Shown here: positions 26,437 to 37,281 of the stretch, piece by piece | Layout of the letters: the number at the start of each line of letters is the position of its first letter | Numbering within the stretch: position 1 is the stretch's first letter | Source of the DNA: Desulfobulbus sp. | Lineage (GTDB): Bacteria > Desulfobacterota > Desulfobulbia > Desulfobulbales > Desulfobulbaceae | Assembly: GCA_012729435.1 (NCBI GenBank) | Contig: JAAYDD010000135.1 | Coordinates: 1-37,281, forward strand | Direction of reading: 5' to 3' | Length of the DNA stretch: 37,281 nt | The notes under the pieces: model-generated | Database searches by the model: none | Told to the model about the DNA's origin: nothing | Seen by the model: only the letters and a program-made list of their open reading frames with translations | Program-made: the position numbers and the translations under genes

Positions 26437-26664
26437 AGCGAAACTCACCTGCCCTTTATCGCACAGAAGACAGATCTCTCACTCCTCTCTCTTTACTGTT
26501 GCACACTCTCTTGACGCAGACCATGGTCTTTTGTATTTATTAATAGAGCAGGTATGCACCGACCAGCTGCTGTATTTTTCAGACAGATGTTGTCACGCAG
26601 CCCGTCTACCAACAGGACTGACGGGGCACAGCATGAACCATCTGTTCTTCACCGGATCTTGTTC

Positions 26665-27249
26665 ATGGAGGCCATTGTGAAACCCTTTCTGGCTCATCTA
26701 AGCTGTGTCCTCTGTATACTCTTTGTCTCGGCCACACCTGGAGGTGCTCAGCTCAGCCCCAAGGAACTTGCTGCAGAGTCCGAAGCCTATGTCAGGGAAA
26801 CTGCAAAGGACACCCCGACCTCACCGGAAACCATTGTCGCCAAGGTGGAGGAGGCCTGCGCTCTCCTGGAAAAGGAGGGACCGGCGATCTTCCCCAAATT
26901 CAAAGGGAAAGACAGCCCGTTTATTTTTGAAGGCACATATGTCTGGATCCACAGACTTCAGGATGCGAAGATGCTCATGCATCCGGTCAAGTACAAGATG
27001 GAGGGTAATGACTTCATTGACCTGAAGGATGAAAAGGGCAAGCCCTTTTTTGTTGTCATGAACACCATTGCCAATGAACTCGGACACGGCTGGGTGGAGT
27101 ACTACTGGCCGATTCCCGGCACGAAAAATCTTGCCCGCAAAGTCTCCTATGTCCAGAAATGCACCATGGCCGACGGCACCGAGGTGGTCATCGGTTGCGG
27201 TCTCTACAATGGTGACCCGAAGGCCCTGGCTGAACTTGATATCAAATAG
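26665..27249 (+). CDS. Exported Cache-domain-like sensor protein
   Basis: Signal sequence then VEEACALLEKEGPAIFPKFKGKDSPFIFEGTYVWIHRLQDAKMLMHPVKYKMEGNDFIDLKDEKGKPFFVVMN...GWVEYYWPIPG, typical of single Cache_2-type domains. Confidence 0.8.
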   Translation: MEAIVKPFLAHLSCVLCILFVSATPGGAQLSPKELAAESEAYVRETAKDTPTSPETIVAKVEEACALLEKEGPAIFPKFKGKDSPFIFEGTYVWIHRLQDAKMLMHPVKYKMEGNDFIDLKDEKGKPFFVVMNTIANELGHGWVEYYWPIPGTKNLARKVSYVQKCTMADGTEVVIGCGLYNGDPKALAELDIK

Positions 27250-27302
27250 CCGCGCCATCCGGGCAGCAGCTCTCCGCCTTCACCAGTAAGAACAGCCCAG
27301 GC

Positions 27303-27337
27303 AAAAAAGCCGTTTCCTGAAGGAAACGGCTTTTTTT
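27303..27337. terminator. Bidirectional rho-independent terminator between convergent genes
   Basis: AAAAAAGCCGTTTCC-TGA-AGGAAACGGCTTTTTTT: stem of GCCGTTTCC/GGAAACGGC flanked by A and T tracts, between the plus-strand Cache gene and minus-strand asd. Confidence 0.93.
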
Positions 27338-27387
27338 ATGACAGTAAACCGCAGGAAACGGTTCAGAAACAGCTGCCGGACGCCGGC

Positions 27388-28506
27388 TTATCCCAGATAT
27401 TCCAGAACGATCTTCAACATCCGCCGAACCGGTTCGGCAGCACCCCAGAGAAGCTGATCACCCACGGTAAAGGCGCTGACATACTCACTGCCAAGGTTCA
27501 TCTTGCGCAGGCGACCTACCGGAATATCAAGGGTGCCGGTAACCCGGGCCGGAGTCAACTCCTTCAGGGTCTCCTCCCTGGTGTTCTCCACGAGGTATAC
27601 CCACTGGTTATGACCGGCTATGGCCTGTTCAATTTCCGCCAGCGGCACATCTTTCTTCAGTTTAATGGTAAAGGCCTGACTGTGGCAGCGCATGGCCCCA
27701 ACACGGACACAACAACCGTCCACCGGAATTGTTCCAGGCGGAAGGCCAAGGATCTTGTTACTCTCAGTGCCGCCCTTCCACTCTTCCCGGGTCTGTCCGT
27801 TCTCCATCGCAGAATCGATCCAGGGAATAAGGCTGCCGGCCAGCGGTGCTCCAAAATTAGTGATCGGAAATATCGGATTGCGCAAGGTTTCGACCACATT
27901 CCGGTCAAGATCGAGAATAGCGGTAGCCGGATCATCAAGTAAACTTTCTGCATTTTCACCAACAAGCCGCATCTGACTGACCAGCTCGCGCATATTTTTG
28001 GCACCGGCCCCGGAGGCGGCCTGATACGTCTGACTGCTGATCCACTCCACCCAGCCCTCGGCAAACAGACCACCCAGCGCCAGCAGCATGAGTGACACCG
28101 TGCAGTTACCACCGATGTACTTCCTGATTCCCCGGGCCAGTCCCTCGTCAATGAGCTGACGGTTGACAGGGTCAAGGACAATGATCGAATCATCATCCAT
28201 ACGGAGCTTGGAGGCTGCATCGATCCAGTAGCCGGACCACCCCCTGGCCATCAGCTGCGGATACACCTCCCCGGTGTAGCTGCCGCCCTGACAGGAAACA
28301 ACAATATCCATGTCTGCAAGCAAAGCCGCGTTGGTGCCGTCAAGCAGTTCATACACCGTGCCGTTCACCTCAGGGCCGGCCTGTCCTGCCTGTGAGGTGG
28401 AGAAGAAGTAGGGAGTATACCCCGTAAAATCCCCCTCCTGCCGCATCCGATCCATGAGCACTGAGCCGACCATACCGCGCCATCCGACAATACCTACCTT
28501 TTTCAT
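27388..28506 (-). CDS. asd: Aspartate-semialdehyde dehydrogenase
   Basis: [88 protein letters not shown]. Confidence 0.96.
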   Translation of the reverse strand: MKKVGIVGWRGMVGSVLMDRMRQEGDFTGYTPYFFSTSQAGQAGPEVNGTVYELLDGTNAALLADMDIVVSCQGGSYTGEVYPQLMARGWSGYWIDAASKLRMDDDSIIVLDPVNRQLIDEGLARGIRKYIGGNCTVSLMLLALGGLFAEGWVEWISSQTYQAASGAGAKNMRELVSQMRLVGENAESLLDDPATAILDLDRNVVETLRNPIFPITNFGAPLAGSLIPWIDSAMENGQTREEWKGGTESNKILGLPPGTIPVDGCCVRVGAMRCHSQAFTIKLKKDVPLAEIEQAIAGHNQWVYLVENTREETLKELTPARVTGTLDIPVGRLRKMNLGSEYVSAFTVGDQLLWGAAEPVRRMLKIVLEYLG

Positions 28507-28544
28507 AACTTCCTTTTGCTGTTGTTTGTAGTGTTATGCCTGAC

Positions 28545-29465
28545 TCAGTGCAGGCGGAAATACCTTTTCAACTCATCGGCGATGACCGGAGCCACCGAAT
28601 ACACCCGAAGCAGATCATCGCTTACCCTTCCCGGATAGGTATCGGCACCAAGGATACAGCTGATCCCCCGGTCAACAAATCTGGCACGGGCATCCCCGGC
28701 CAGGACGAGATGAGTGGCCATCACCATCACACTCACCGCACCGGCCTCATAGCAGCGGTCCACGGTCTGCAGCATAGAACCGCCGGTCCGGATCATATCG
28801 TCACAGATAATGGCATGACGGCCTTTCACCGCTCCGGAGAGCTGGCCGACAATGGTCTTGTCAATGTCGTAACGATCCTTGTTGGCAGCGGTATGCGGGC
28901 AGTCAAGCAGCCCGGCCAGTCGTGCGACTCTCTTGGAGAAACCGTAGTCCGGAGAGACGAGGACAATATCGCTCAGCTCCATTTGACGAATCTTTTCCGC
29001 AGCCACCTGCTCCGTCCAGAGGTGGCGGGTTCGAACCTCGCCGGTGTGGGCGTGCATGACCGACTCTGAATGGAGATCGAGAAAGGCTACATAATCCGGA
29101 CGTGCCCGGAAAATCTGCCGGGTCCGGGTGATACCTTTCGGGATCTCTCCGGATTCCGGTTTTGCCCGCTCCATGGTTGAATAGCCCAGGTAGGGGATAA
29201 CAACGTTGACCGACAGGGCGTTCCAATACCGGGCACCGGCAATCAGATCAATGAGTTCCTGGTGGGCGCTGTCGTCCTCGGTGTTGGCAATGATCACGAG
29301 ATCGCAGCCGGCGATGTCACAGGGGAAAGCATGGTAGAACTCACCGTCGGCAAAAGTGCGGGTGATCATCTGTGTCACCGGAACACCGAGCTCCAGACCG
29401 ACCTTGACAGCCATATCAGCTGCCGAACGGTTCGAAATGAGGATCATATTTTCACGCTGTGCCAT
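28545..29465 (-). CDS. prs: Ribose-phosphate pyrophosphokinase family protein (divergent)
   Basis: TRTFADGEFYHAFPCDIAGCDLVIIANTEDD, IPYLGYSTMERAKPESGEI, DYVAFLDLHSESVMHAHTGEV, IICDDMIRTGGSMLQTV. Confidence 0.85.
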   Translation of the reverse strand: MAQRENMILISNRSAADMAVKVGLELGVPVTQMITRTFADGEFYHAFPCDIAGCDLVIIANTEDDSAHQELIDLIAGARYWNALSVNVVIPYLGYSTMERAKPESGEIPKGITRTRQIFRARPDYVAFLDLHSESVMHAHTGEVRTRHLWTEQVAAEKIRQMELSDIVLVSPDYGFSKRVARLAGLLDCPHTAANKDRYDIDKTIVGQLSGAVKGRHAIICDDMIRTGGSMLQTVDRCYEAGAVSVMVMATHLVLAGDARARFVDRGISCILGADTYPGRVSDDLLRVYSVAPVIADELKRYFRLH

Positions 29466-29488
29466 ACCTCACCTCCTGATTGTGCACC

Positions 29489-30601
<1,113 letters not shown>

Positions 30602-30748
30602 TTAAAAAAATCGTGAAAAGAAAAACATTTTTTACCAGATTACGATCCCCTGTGTCAACCTTGACAGCCCGGCCTGCAGACGGGATATGCACTGGAAAAA
30701 TTACCTCATCGTCAACCCCCTCTCTCACCTGATCATACTGCCTTATGA

Positions 30749-31429
30749 TCAGGGGGAGCTGACAACAGCAAGAAAACGCGGCGCCCGGGAAAACGGCAGG
30801 ATAAAATGGGCGGAATCAACAGTACGCCAGAATCCCGTACCGATCCCCTCAACATGTGCCAAAGCCTCCTCCCTGGTCAGCATGAGGATAACCTTTGTTG
30901 CCGGTGTGGTCAGAGGATGGATCAGCCGTAAGAAGGCATCCGGTTCGGCCACGGCACGACCCGTCACATGAGAAAAACGTCCATGCCAGGTGGTAGCGCG
31001 GGACTCGATCCGGTCAACAACCACCTCAACATGAGGCAGACCGAGCTGACGGATGAGATGACGCAAAAAGCTCGCCCGTTTCTGGCGCGGCTCTGCCAAG
31101 GTGAAGTGTACGCCGGGCAGGGCGCAGGCTAAAACGAGCCCGGGGAACCCGGCGCCACTGCCCACATCAAGCAGATGCACAGCGCCGTCATTCCGGCCCA
31201 GCAGAGGAAGAAGTGTCAACGAATCAAGAAAATGACTCTCCATGGCCTGCTTTTCGTCGGTGTTGCGGGCAATGAGATTGATACGCCGGTTCCACCTCAT
31301 AAGCTCGGCCAGATAAACCAGTAACCGGTCACAGGCAGCCGGTGCCAGGTCAATACCCAGTTGGGCGGCACCGTCCAGAAGCAAGAACCGGTTACTCTCG
31401 TTCAAGGCGGACAACCACTGAATTGGCAT
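30749..31429 (-). CDS. rsmG: 16S rRNA (guanine-N7)-methyltransferase RsmG
   Basis: LMRWNRRINLIARNTDEKQAMESHFLDSLTLLPLL, HLLDVGSGAGFPGLVLACALPGVHFTLAEPRQKRASFLRHLI, HVTGRAVAEPDAFLRL. Overlaps the hisD 3' end by 38 bp. Confidence 0.93.
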   Translation of the reverse strand: MPIQWLSALNESNRFLLLDGAAQLGIDLAPAACDRLLVYLAELMRWNRRINLIARNTDEKQAMESHFLDSLTLLPLLGRNDGAVHLLDVGSGAGFPGLVLACALPGVHFTLAEPRQKRASFLRHLIRQLGLPHVEVVVDRIESRATTWHGRFSHVTGRAVAEPDAFLRLIHPLTTPATKVILMLTREEALAHVEGIGTGFWRTVDSAHFILPFSRAPRFLAVVSSP

Positions 31430-32702
31430 GGGCGGTCAGCCCTTCAAGCTCTGCCAAACGCCGGATATGGGCAGCATCGGCCTGCAGCGCCTCCCTGCTG
31501 TAGCTGATGAGGGAACTCTTTTTCAAAAATGTCTCCACACCAAGTGCGGAGGAGATCCGGGCCATGCCCATGGTCGGCAGCACGTGATTCGGGCCGGCAA
31601 CATAGTCTCCGGCAGCCTCCGGTGTCCAGGAGCCAAGAAAAACAGCGCCGGCATGACGGATTCTGGCAACCCATTTCCAGGGGTCATCCACCTGCAGCTC
31701 AAGGTGCTCAATGGCAATCTCGTTGGCAAGTTCAACAGCCTCGTCCAAGCTGTGAGCCACCATGATGAGGCCGCGGTCGATCAGGGATGTCCGGGCTATA
31801 TCGGCTCTGGGAAGAAGGGGCAGCTGGCGTTCAAGCTCCCGGTCCACGGCCGTGGCAAGTGTCATGCTCGTGGTGATGAGCACAGCCAGAGCCTGCGGGT
31901 CATGCTCAGCCTGGGCCAGCATATCAGCGGCAACAAAGGACGGTTCAGCGGTCTCATCGGCAACGATGAGCACCTCGCTCGGTCCGGCAAGCATATCAAT
32001 GCGCACCCGTCCCATGACCTGACGCTTGGCCTCGGCCACATACTGGTTCCCCGGGCCGACGATCACATCAACGCGCGGAATGACATCGGTACCGTAGGCA
32101 AGGGCGCCGATGGCCCAGGCAGATCCCACCTTATAGATCTCATCAATGCCGACCTCCTGAGCCGCTACAAGCAGTGCCGGACTCACCCGGCCGTCACGAC
32201 CTGGAGGAGTGACCATTACCCGGCGGGCAACACCGGCAATCCGCGCCGGGATACCGTTCATGAGCACTGATGAGACCAGCGGGGTAGAGCCTTCCCTGCC
32301 GCCCGGCACATACAGGCCGGCAGAATCCACCGGCCTTACCAGCCGTCCGGTGATCGTGCCGTCGTCCCGGGTCAGCAGCCAGGAATCCTCCATCTCCCGC
32401 TCATGAAAATGACGGATCCGTTCAGCTGCAAAACAAAGAGTTTGCCGGAATGTATCGTCAACAAGCTCCCTGGCACGGGCAAACTCCTCGGAACTGACAC
32501 GCAGGCCGGCCAACTCCATGGCCGGGCAGTCGAACTCACGGCAGTACGCCAAGAGGGCAGCGTCTTTTTCCTGTCTCACCCTGTGCAGTATTTCCGAAAC
32601 TGTCTGCCGACAGCTGTCATCACTCTCTTCACTGAACCGGTTACAGATCTCCTCCGCAACCTTTTGTCCCTCCACCGAACTCAGAAGAACTGGTGTTATC
32701 AT
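31392..32702 (-). CDS. hisD: Histidinol dehydrogenase
   Basis: GLYVPGGREGSTPLVSSVLMNGIPARIAGV, DVIVGPGNQYVAEAKRQVMGRVRIDMLAGPSEVLIVAD, DMLAQAEHDPQALAVLIT, AGDYVAGPNHVLPTMGMARISSALGVETFLKKSSLISYS. Confidence 0.97.
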   Translation of the reverse strand: MITPVLLSSVEGQKVAEEICNRFSEESDDSCRQTVSEILHRVRQEKDAALLAYCREFDCPAMELAGLRVSSEEFARARELVDDTFRQTLCFAAERIRHFHEREMEDSWLLTRDDGTITGRLVRPVDSAGLYVPGGREGSTPLVSSVLMNGIPARIAGVARRVMVTPPGRDGRVSPALLVAAQEVGIDEIYKVGSAWAIGALAYGTDVIPRVDVIVGPGNQYVAEAKRQVMGRVRIDMLAGPSEVLIVADETAEPSFVAADMLAQAEHDPQALAVLITTSMTLATAVDRELERQLPLLPRADIARTSLIDRGLIMVAHSLDEAVELANEIAIEHLELQVDDPWKWVARIRHAGAVFLGSWTPEAAGDYVAGPNHVLPTMGMARISSALGVETFLKKSSLISYSREALQADAAHIRRLAELEGLTAHANSVVVRLERE

Positions 32703-32808
32703 GACATGTACCTCATGTGCAAAACTATCAGGTCATTCAATGTATATTAATGATCAGCGTAGGTATACTTTTTCAAGCCCGCCAGTCAGTAATGTAAAAA
32801 ACAGTTTC

Positions 32809-33759
32809 TCAGGGGGAATCCCCGGTAAGCAGCTGACAACAGTCTTCGAGAAAACTCCGCCATCTCCTGCTGATGCGTTGCCCCTGAGAAAGTGACACCT
32901 GAACAAAAACCACTCCGCCGCCGGGCTGGACCTGGGCCAGTCGCCAAAGATCAGCAGAGATGACAGTTCCAATACTGGTATAGCCTCCCATGGTCTGTTC
33001 ACCGAGTACCACGATCGGTTGTCCTTCAGCCGGAATCTGAATGTTTCCGGCAACAACCGGTTCTGATATGATGCTTGCCGGAGCACCGTCATCACGCTCT
33101 ATCGCCGGTCCAAGCAACCGGTACCCCATCCGGTTGCTCTGGGGGCTGACAGTGAACACTGTTCCCCAGAAGTCAGCCTCATGCTTCTGAAACCAGTGAT
33201 CGTGCGGCCCGGCAACGGTCCGCAGGACTGCTGTATCGGGATACACCGGCACCCAGGGGAGCCGGCGTCCTGAAGAGAGCAAGGGTTGCGTCTGCTGGGT
33301 CAGGATATCACCAGCCCTGACGGGGCGACCTTCCAGGCCGCCAAACCGGCCCCCTAGATAGGTCGATCGGCTGCTCATCACCCGATCACCGGCGAAACCG
33401 CCGGAGACGGCCAGGTAAGACAGGCAGCCATTAAGAACACCGCCAAGGTCAAGAACATCACCGGGATAAACCCGGATGGACTGCCATTGCCGATGCTCGG
33501 CCCCGTTGATCCGCAATTCCATCTGTGCTCCGGTAACAGCAATATCCGTTTCCACCAGCACCTCGATCTCCGGACCCAGCAATGGCATCTCCAGTGTGGC
33601 GCAGGCAGCTCTGTTACCCACCAGCCAGTTGGCCACCTTGTGAGCATAGTCATCCAGGGCACCTGATGGCGGTACACCGAGATGTCTTGCCTGCGGTCGG
33701 CCCAGATCCTGGATCGTTGCTGCCGGCCCTGCTCTGAGCACACGCATGGCAGCTCTCAT
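32809..33759 (-). CDS. pxpC: 5-oxoprolinase subunit C / biotin-dependent carboxyltransferase family
   Basis: VLRAGPAATIQDLGRPQARHLGVPPSGALDDYAHKVANWLVGN, SYLAVSGGFAGDRVMSSRSTYLGGRFGGLEGR, PIVVLGEQTMGGYTSIGTVISADLWRLAQVQPG. Confidence 0.94.
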   Translation of the reverse strand: MRAAMRVLRAGPAATIQDLGRPQARHLGVPPSGALDDYAHKVANWLVGNRAACATLEMPLLGPEIEVLVETDIAVTGAQMELRINGAEHRQWQSIRVYPGDVLDLGGVLNGCLSYLAVSGGFAGDRVMSSRSTYLGGRFGGLEGRPVRAGDILTQQTQPLLSSGRRLPWVPVYPDTAVLRTVAGPHDHWFQKHEADFWGTVFTVSPQSNRMGYRLLGPAIERDDGAPASIISEPVVAGNIQIPAEGQPIVVLGEQTMGGYTSIGTVISADLWRLAQVQPGGGVVFVQVSLSQGQRISRRWRSFLEDCCQLLTGDSP

Positions 33760-34457
33760 CGTCCCTGCTCCGTACTGAGCCGGGCAAACTCCTCCGCAGA
33801 GATCGGCAGGAAACGGATCGTATCACCGGGCCGGTACGGAACAGGCGGTGATCTGTCCGGTACAAAAAGCTGAAGCGGTGTACGGCCGATCAGCTGCCAG
33901 CCGCCTGGACTGGGCAGCGGATACACACCGGTCTGTGCGCCGGCGATACCGACGGAACCTGCAGGGACCAGGACACGGGGAGCAGTCAGCCGGGGCGTGT
34001 GGATACGGGGATCAAGACCGCCCAGATAACAGAATCCCGGTGCAAATCCAAGCGCATAGATACGGTACAATGGGGTACAGTGCAACCGGATCACCTCCTC
34101 CATTCCAAGGCCGGCACAGGCTGCCACTGTACCAAGATCCGGACCGAATGCACCGCCGTAACAGACCGGAATCTCAACAACCCGTGAATCCGGTCTCTTC
34201 TTTGTTGTGGCCCTCCTCTCACAGGAGAAGAGCAGGTCGGTCAGTTCTTTCCAGGTAATCCTTTCCGGATCATAGTAGAGCGCCAGCGTACGGTAGGAGG
34301 GGACCACCGCCTCAACAGCCGGATGCTCTGCCGCCCGGATCAACACAGCCAGACTCTGTACCCGATCATTCAATGCCGGATCAATACCATCCCCGAGCTC
34401 AACGATCAGCATGCGATCACCGCTCAGGCGGATCTGCATTGGTTCCATCCCGCTCAC
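33756..34457 (-). CDS. pxpB: 5-oxoprolinase subunit B
   Basis: LYRIYALGFAPGFCYLGGLDPRIHTPRLTAPRVLVPAGSVGIAGAQTGVYPLPSPGGWQLIGRTPLQLFV. ATGA-type 4-bp overlaps with both neighbours. Confidence 0.95.
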   Translation of the reverse strand: MSGMEPMQIRLSGDRMLIVELGDGIDPALNDRVQSLAVLIRAAEHPAVEAVVPSYRTLALYYDPERITWKELTDLLFSCERRATTKKRPDSRVVEIPVCYGGAFGPDLGTVAACAGLGMEEVIRLHCTPLYRIYALGFAPGFCYLGGLDPRIHTPRLTAPRVLVPAGSVGIAGAQTGVYPLPSPGGWQLIGRTPLQLFVPDRSPPVPYRPGDTIRFLPISAEEFARLSTEQGR

Positions 34458-35215
34458 ATCGAGCGTATGGTCACACCGGCTGCTTCCAGGTGGTGACGGA
34501 TCGAGTTTGCAATCTGCACACTATGCGGATGGTCACCGTGCACACAGAGCGTCTGTGCATGCAGTCCGATCTCCGGACCATCAATGGTCTGCACCACCCC
34601 ATGGGTGACCATACGTACTGCCCGTGCAGCCACCTGCTCAGGATCATGAATCACTGCGGCAGGGTGTTGGCGGGATACAAGCGTGCCCCCGGCAGTATAG
34701 GCACGGTCAGGAAAGGCCTCAAACACTGCTGTCACGCCCTCTTCTGCAGCAAGAGCAGCCATCCGGGTATTATCACTGCCGGCCAGTAACACCAGAATCA
34801 GGCTGTCATCGATGCGGGCAATGGTTTTGGCCATGCTTCGCACCAGCTCCTCGTTGCCCACAGCCATATTGTAGAGTGCTCCATGCGGTTTCACATGATG
34901 CAATCGACACTGGAGTGCGGTGCAAAACGCCTGCAGTGCGCCGATCTGATAGGTCAGGTACGCCTCAATCTCCTCAAAACTGCAGGCCAGATTCCGGCGG
35001 CCAAATCCAAGAAGATCCGGAAAACCAGGGTGGGCACCAACAGCAACACCATGATCACGTGCAAGTCTGACGGTTCTGGCCATTACCTGGGGATCGCCGG
35101 CATGAAAACCGCAGGCAATATTGGCCGATGAGATCACTCCTATGATCTCGCGGTCCTCACCCATTCTGTAAGCCCCGTACCCCTCACCCAGGTCACAGTT
35201 AATGTCAATATGCAT
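34454..35215 (-). CDS. pxpA: 5-oxoprolinase subunit A (LamB/YcsF family)
   Basis: ATG at 35215: MHIDINCDLGEGYGAYRMGEDREIIGVISSANIACGFHAGDPQVMARTVRLARDHGVAVGAHPGFPDLLGFGRR, VKPHGALYNM. Confidence 0.96.
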   Translation of the reverse strand: MHIDINCDLGEGYGAYRMGEDREIIGVISSANIACGFHAGDPQVMARTVRLARDHGVAVGAHPGFPDLLGFGRRNLACSFEEIEAYLTYQIGALQAFCTALQCRLHHVKPHGALYNMAVGNEELVRSMAKTIARIDDSLILVLLAGSDNTRMAALAAEEGVTAVFEAFPDRAYTAGGTLVSRQHPAAVIHDPEQVAARAVRMVTHGVVQTIDGPEIGLHAQTLCVHGDHPHSVQIANSIRHHLEAAGVTIRSM

Positions 35216-35249
35216 GGGGTCTCTCTGGCAAAAACGGTGGCACAAAAAC

Positions 35250-35900
35250 TTAGTCCAGGCCCTGTTGAAAAGAGCGTATGAGCCTGTGCACCTGGGCAAG
35301 CTCTTCCTGCAGCAGGGCTACCTGTTCCTCCAGCGCCGACAGACGCTCTTCCACCTGCGCAGATGTATCCTCTCCCTGCAGCTCCTGGGTCTGTTTCGGC
35401 TCCACTGGTGATGATTCGGCAGCAAGCAGATGAACATACCGTTGCTCCTTCTGGCCCGGCTGGCGCGGCACCTGTGCCACCAGTTCCAGCGCCTGCAGGT
35501 GTTCCAGCGCTGACGTGACCTCCTCCAGACTTTCAAAAAGGTACAGTGAAGTCGAACGTGATCGTAACTCGCCCGGTGTCTGTGGTCCGCGCAAAAGAAG
35601 CACACTTAAAAGCGCCGCATCCCTGTTGTCAAGATCATGCTCCTTGGTAAAGGCCTGCCAGAATTTCGGTACTCTGCCGGCGTCACTCTGGTAGACAATA
35701 CGCTGCTCTTTTAATGACTGCACAGCCTCCAGCACAGACTGTTCATCCAAGTTCATGACCGGCAGTCTGTTACTCTTCTGATTGCAGGCATTACGCAGGG
35801 CATTAAGTGACAGAGGGTAGTACTCCGGCGTGGCCAGTTCTTTTTCTATCAGGCTGCCCAGAATACGGGTTTCAAGGAGTGCAAGACGAAGAGTACTCAT
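35250..35900 (-). CDS. yceH: YceH/DUF480 family protein
   Basis: LLETRILGSLIEKELATPEYYPLSLNALRNACNQKSNRLPVM...LLLRGPQTPGELRSRS, followed by a C-terminal coiled coil. Confidence 0.92.
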   Translation of the reverse strand: MSTLRLALLETRILGSLIEKELATPEYYPLSLNALRNACNQKSNRLPVMNLDEQSVLEAVQSLKEQRIVYQSDAGRVPKFWQAFTKEHDLDNRDAALLSVLLLRGPQTPGELRSRSTSLYLFESLEEVTSALEHLQALELVAQVPRQPGQKEQRYVHLLAAESSPVEPKQTQELQGEDTSAQVEERLSALEEQVALLQEELAQVHRLIRSFQQGLD

Positions 35901-36282
35901 GATATTGCGACTGTTAAAGTAAAAACTATGACTGACCGGCTGTTCTCTCTTCAGATGGACTGTTGATGCTGATCATGAACACATGCGGTCAGCCGATTAC
36001 TGTACCTACGGTAAATAACAGGGTGACAGCCGCATCGGATGCCGCCTGACAGTTGAAACCTCTGCAGCCGGTATCCGGCGGACATGATATATCGCCGGGC
36101 AGCAACAGCCGCTTGAGTTGCTTGCATCCGGTCGGGAACAGATTAGTGGTTACGCTGACGAAAACTGCTCTGCCACTGATCAGTCTGTGGATCTTCCACC
36201 GGCTGCCGCCCCAGCGGCCATACAAAACGTTGTAACGCGCCTACCTGCTGCCGAATGTGACAGGCAACCGGTAGGCCGCATC

Positions 36283-36999
36283 TCATCTGAACACTCTGTA
36301 CACTCTATCGCAGAGATATCCGCCATCTGAATCAACGCGAACGGCCTGGAGAAAGATATACCAGACAATAAGGCTCATCGAGAGCAACTCACCGCCGTCT
36401 TCTATCACCCCCAGAATAAAACTGACCTTCCAGCCCATGTCAATGGCACCGTGCACCATGTCAACACCGACGGCAAAACAAACCAACAGAAAAATGAGCA
36501 GAGCCAGGTCGTGGGATACCTTTCTGAACACCGTCGACCCGCTCTTGTATGCCAAAACCAGTGGAATAAACAGCACCCCTCCGGCGACAACGGAAGCGGT
36601 CAGTTCGCCGATATCTTCAAGTCGCAAGCCAAAGGGAGGAACAAAACTGAACTGTGTTGCAAATATACTTCCGACCCATTCATGGATCTGAAAAAAATCA
36701 TCGACTAGAAAGTACAGGAAAAGAGGCACCCAGGCACTGTACTGCCATGTCTTCTTTTTCCAGGTAATGAACAGCAGAAGAACAACCACCCAGCAGTATT
36801 TCAGGTACTGAAACATCTCAGCATAGCCCCTGTCCTCTTCAAGATTGAGAATGATGTCAAGAAAGGGACTCTTAAAGACTGGAATTTTAAGGTTGGCGAA
36901 GTGCAAAAAAATGAAAAGCAGATCACTGACAAGCAGTAAAAACAAGAAAAGTGATGCGCTCCGCTCATGCAGTGACCGTCTGTAATCCCGGGTACTCAT
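36283..36999 (-). CDS. Polytopic membrane protein of unknown function
   Basis: ATG at 36999 preceded on the minus strand by a strong SD (AGGAGGTC); about 6 or more hydrophobic segments; conserved-looking VDDFFQIHEWVG, RLEDIGEL, GVDMVHG, VIEDGGEL. Confidence 0.75.
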   Translation of the reverse strand: MSTRDYRRSLHERSASLFLFLLLVSDLLFIFLHFANLKIPVFKSPFLDIILNLEEDRGYAEMFQYLKYCWVVVLLLFITWKKKTWQYSAWVPLFLYFLVDDFFQIHEWVGSIFATQFSFVPPFGLRLEDIGELTASVVAGGVLFIPLVLAYKSGSTVFRKVSHDLALLIFLLVCFAVGVDMVHGAIDMGWKVSFILGVIEDGGELLSMSLIVWYIFLQAVRVDSDGGYLCDRVYRVFR

Positions 37000-37281
37000 C
37001 AAAGACCTCCTCATACCGGAAAGGGTCATCTTCTGTTGAACCATTATCCCGCAAAACACCGGAAAATATCTTGAACAGCATGAACTGGTTTACAAGATGA
37101 GAACATTCCCACAGTCGGTATCTTCTGCACTGTTCCCGCAGATAGCGCTCCGTCTGATAAGCCGGGCATTGTCTCAACGTATAAAAATATACCGGCAGAA
37201 GACACTGGTAAAAGACAGCTTCTGACAGCAGATTACAGGTATCCTGAAACAGACAGGATGACAGAGCTCATCGGACCGCCA

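Noticed and set aside
30728-30753. Hairpin CCTGATCATA-CTGCCT-TATGATCAGG overlapping the rsmG stop
   Set aside because: Good stem but no adjacent T-tract on the minus strand; too weak to call a terminator.
35989-36225. Minus-strand 78-aa ORF with TTG start between yceH and the membrane protein
   Set aside because: No SD, no homology signal, composition not protein-like.
36965-37177. Minus-strand 70-aa ORF with TTG start at the right edge
   Set aside because: Frame extends upstream only to a TGA at 37268-37270, no ATG or SD, no recognisable family; insufficient evidence.

Overview
The window is about 37 kb of GC-rich bacterial chromosome, probably from a sulfate-reducing Desulfobulbales-type lineage (inferred only from gene content and protein style). 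No rRNA, tRNA, CRISPR array or transposase was recognised. Left part: a truncated DUF3011 gene (minus strand, off the left edge, missing from the ORF track), a clear cobalamin riboswitch followed by a strong intrinsic terminator upstream of one outer-membrane channel-like gene, a succinate-semialdehyde dehydrogenase, small exported proteins and a P3A-type proton ATPase. Centre (about 8.7-23.3 kb, minus strand): a compact apparent operon with a giant LEPR-XLL/DUF4347/cadherin-repeat surface protein, a TolC-like outer-membrane protein, an RND/HlyD adaptor, a second HlyD-like protein with a soluble N-terminal region, and an M50 metalloprotease fused to a HlyD-like domain. No ABC ATPase and no RTX repeats are visible. 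The giant gene is interrupted by one in-frame amber codon (17440-17442). Right part: a Trm112-like methyltransferase, aguA/aguB, a Cache-like protein, then a minus-strand run asd, prs-like, leuB, rsmG, hisD, pxpC/B/A, yceH and a polytopic membrane protein. The most promising candidate for an under-described system is the dedicated export locus for the giant DUF4347 protein. The second is the B12-riboswitch-controlled outer-membrane channel.
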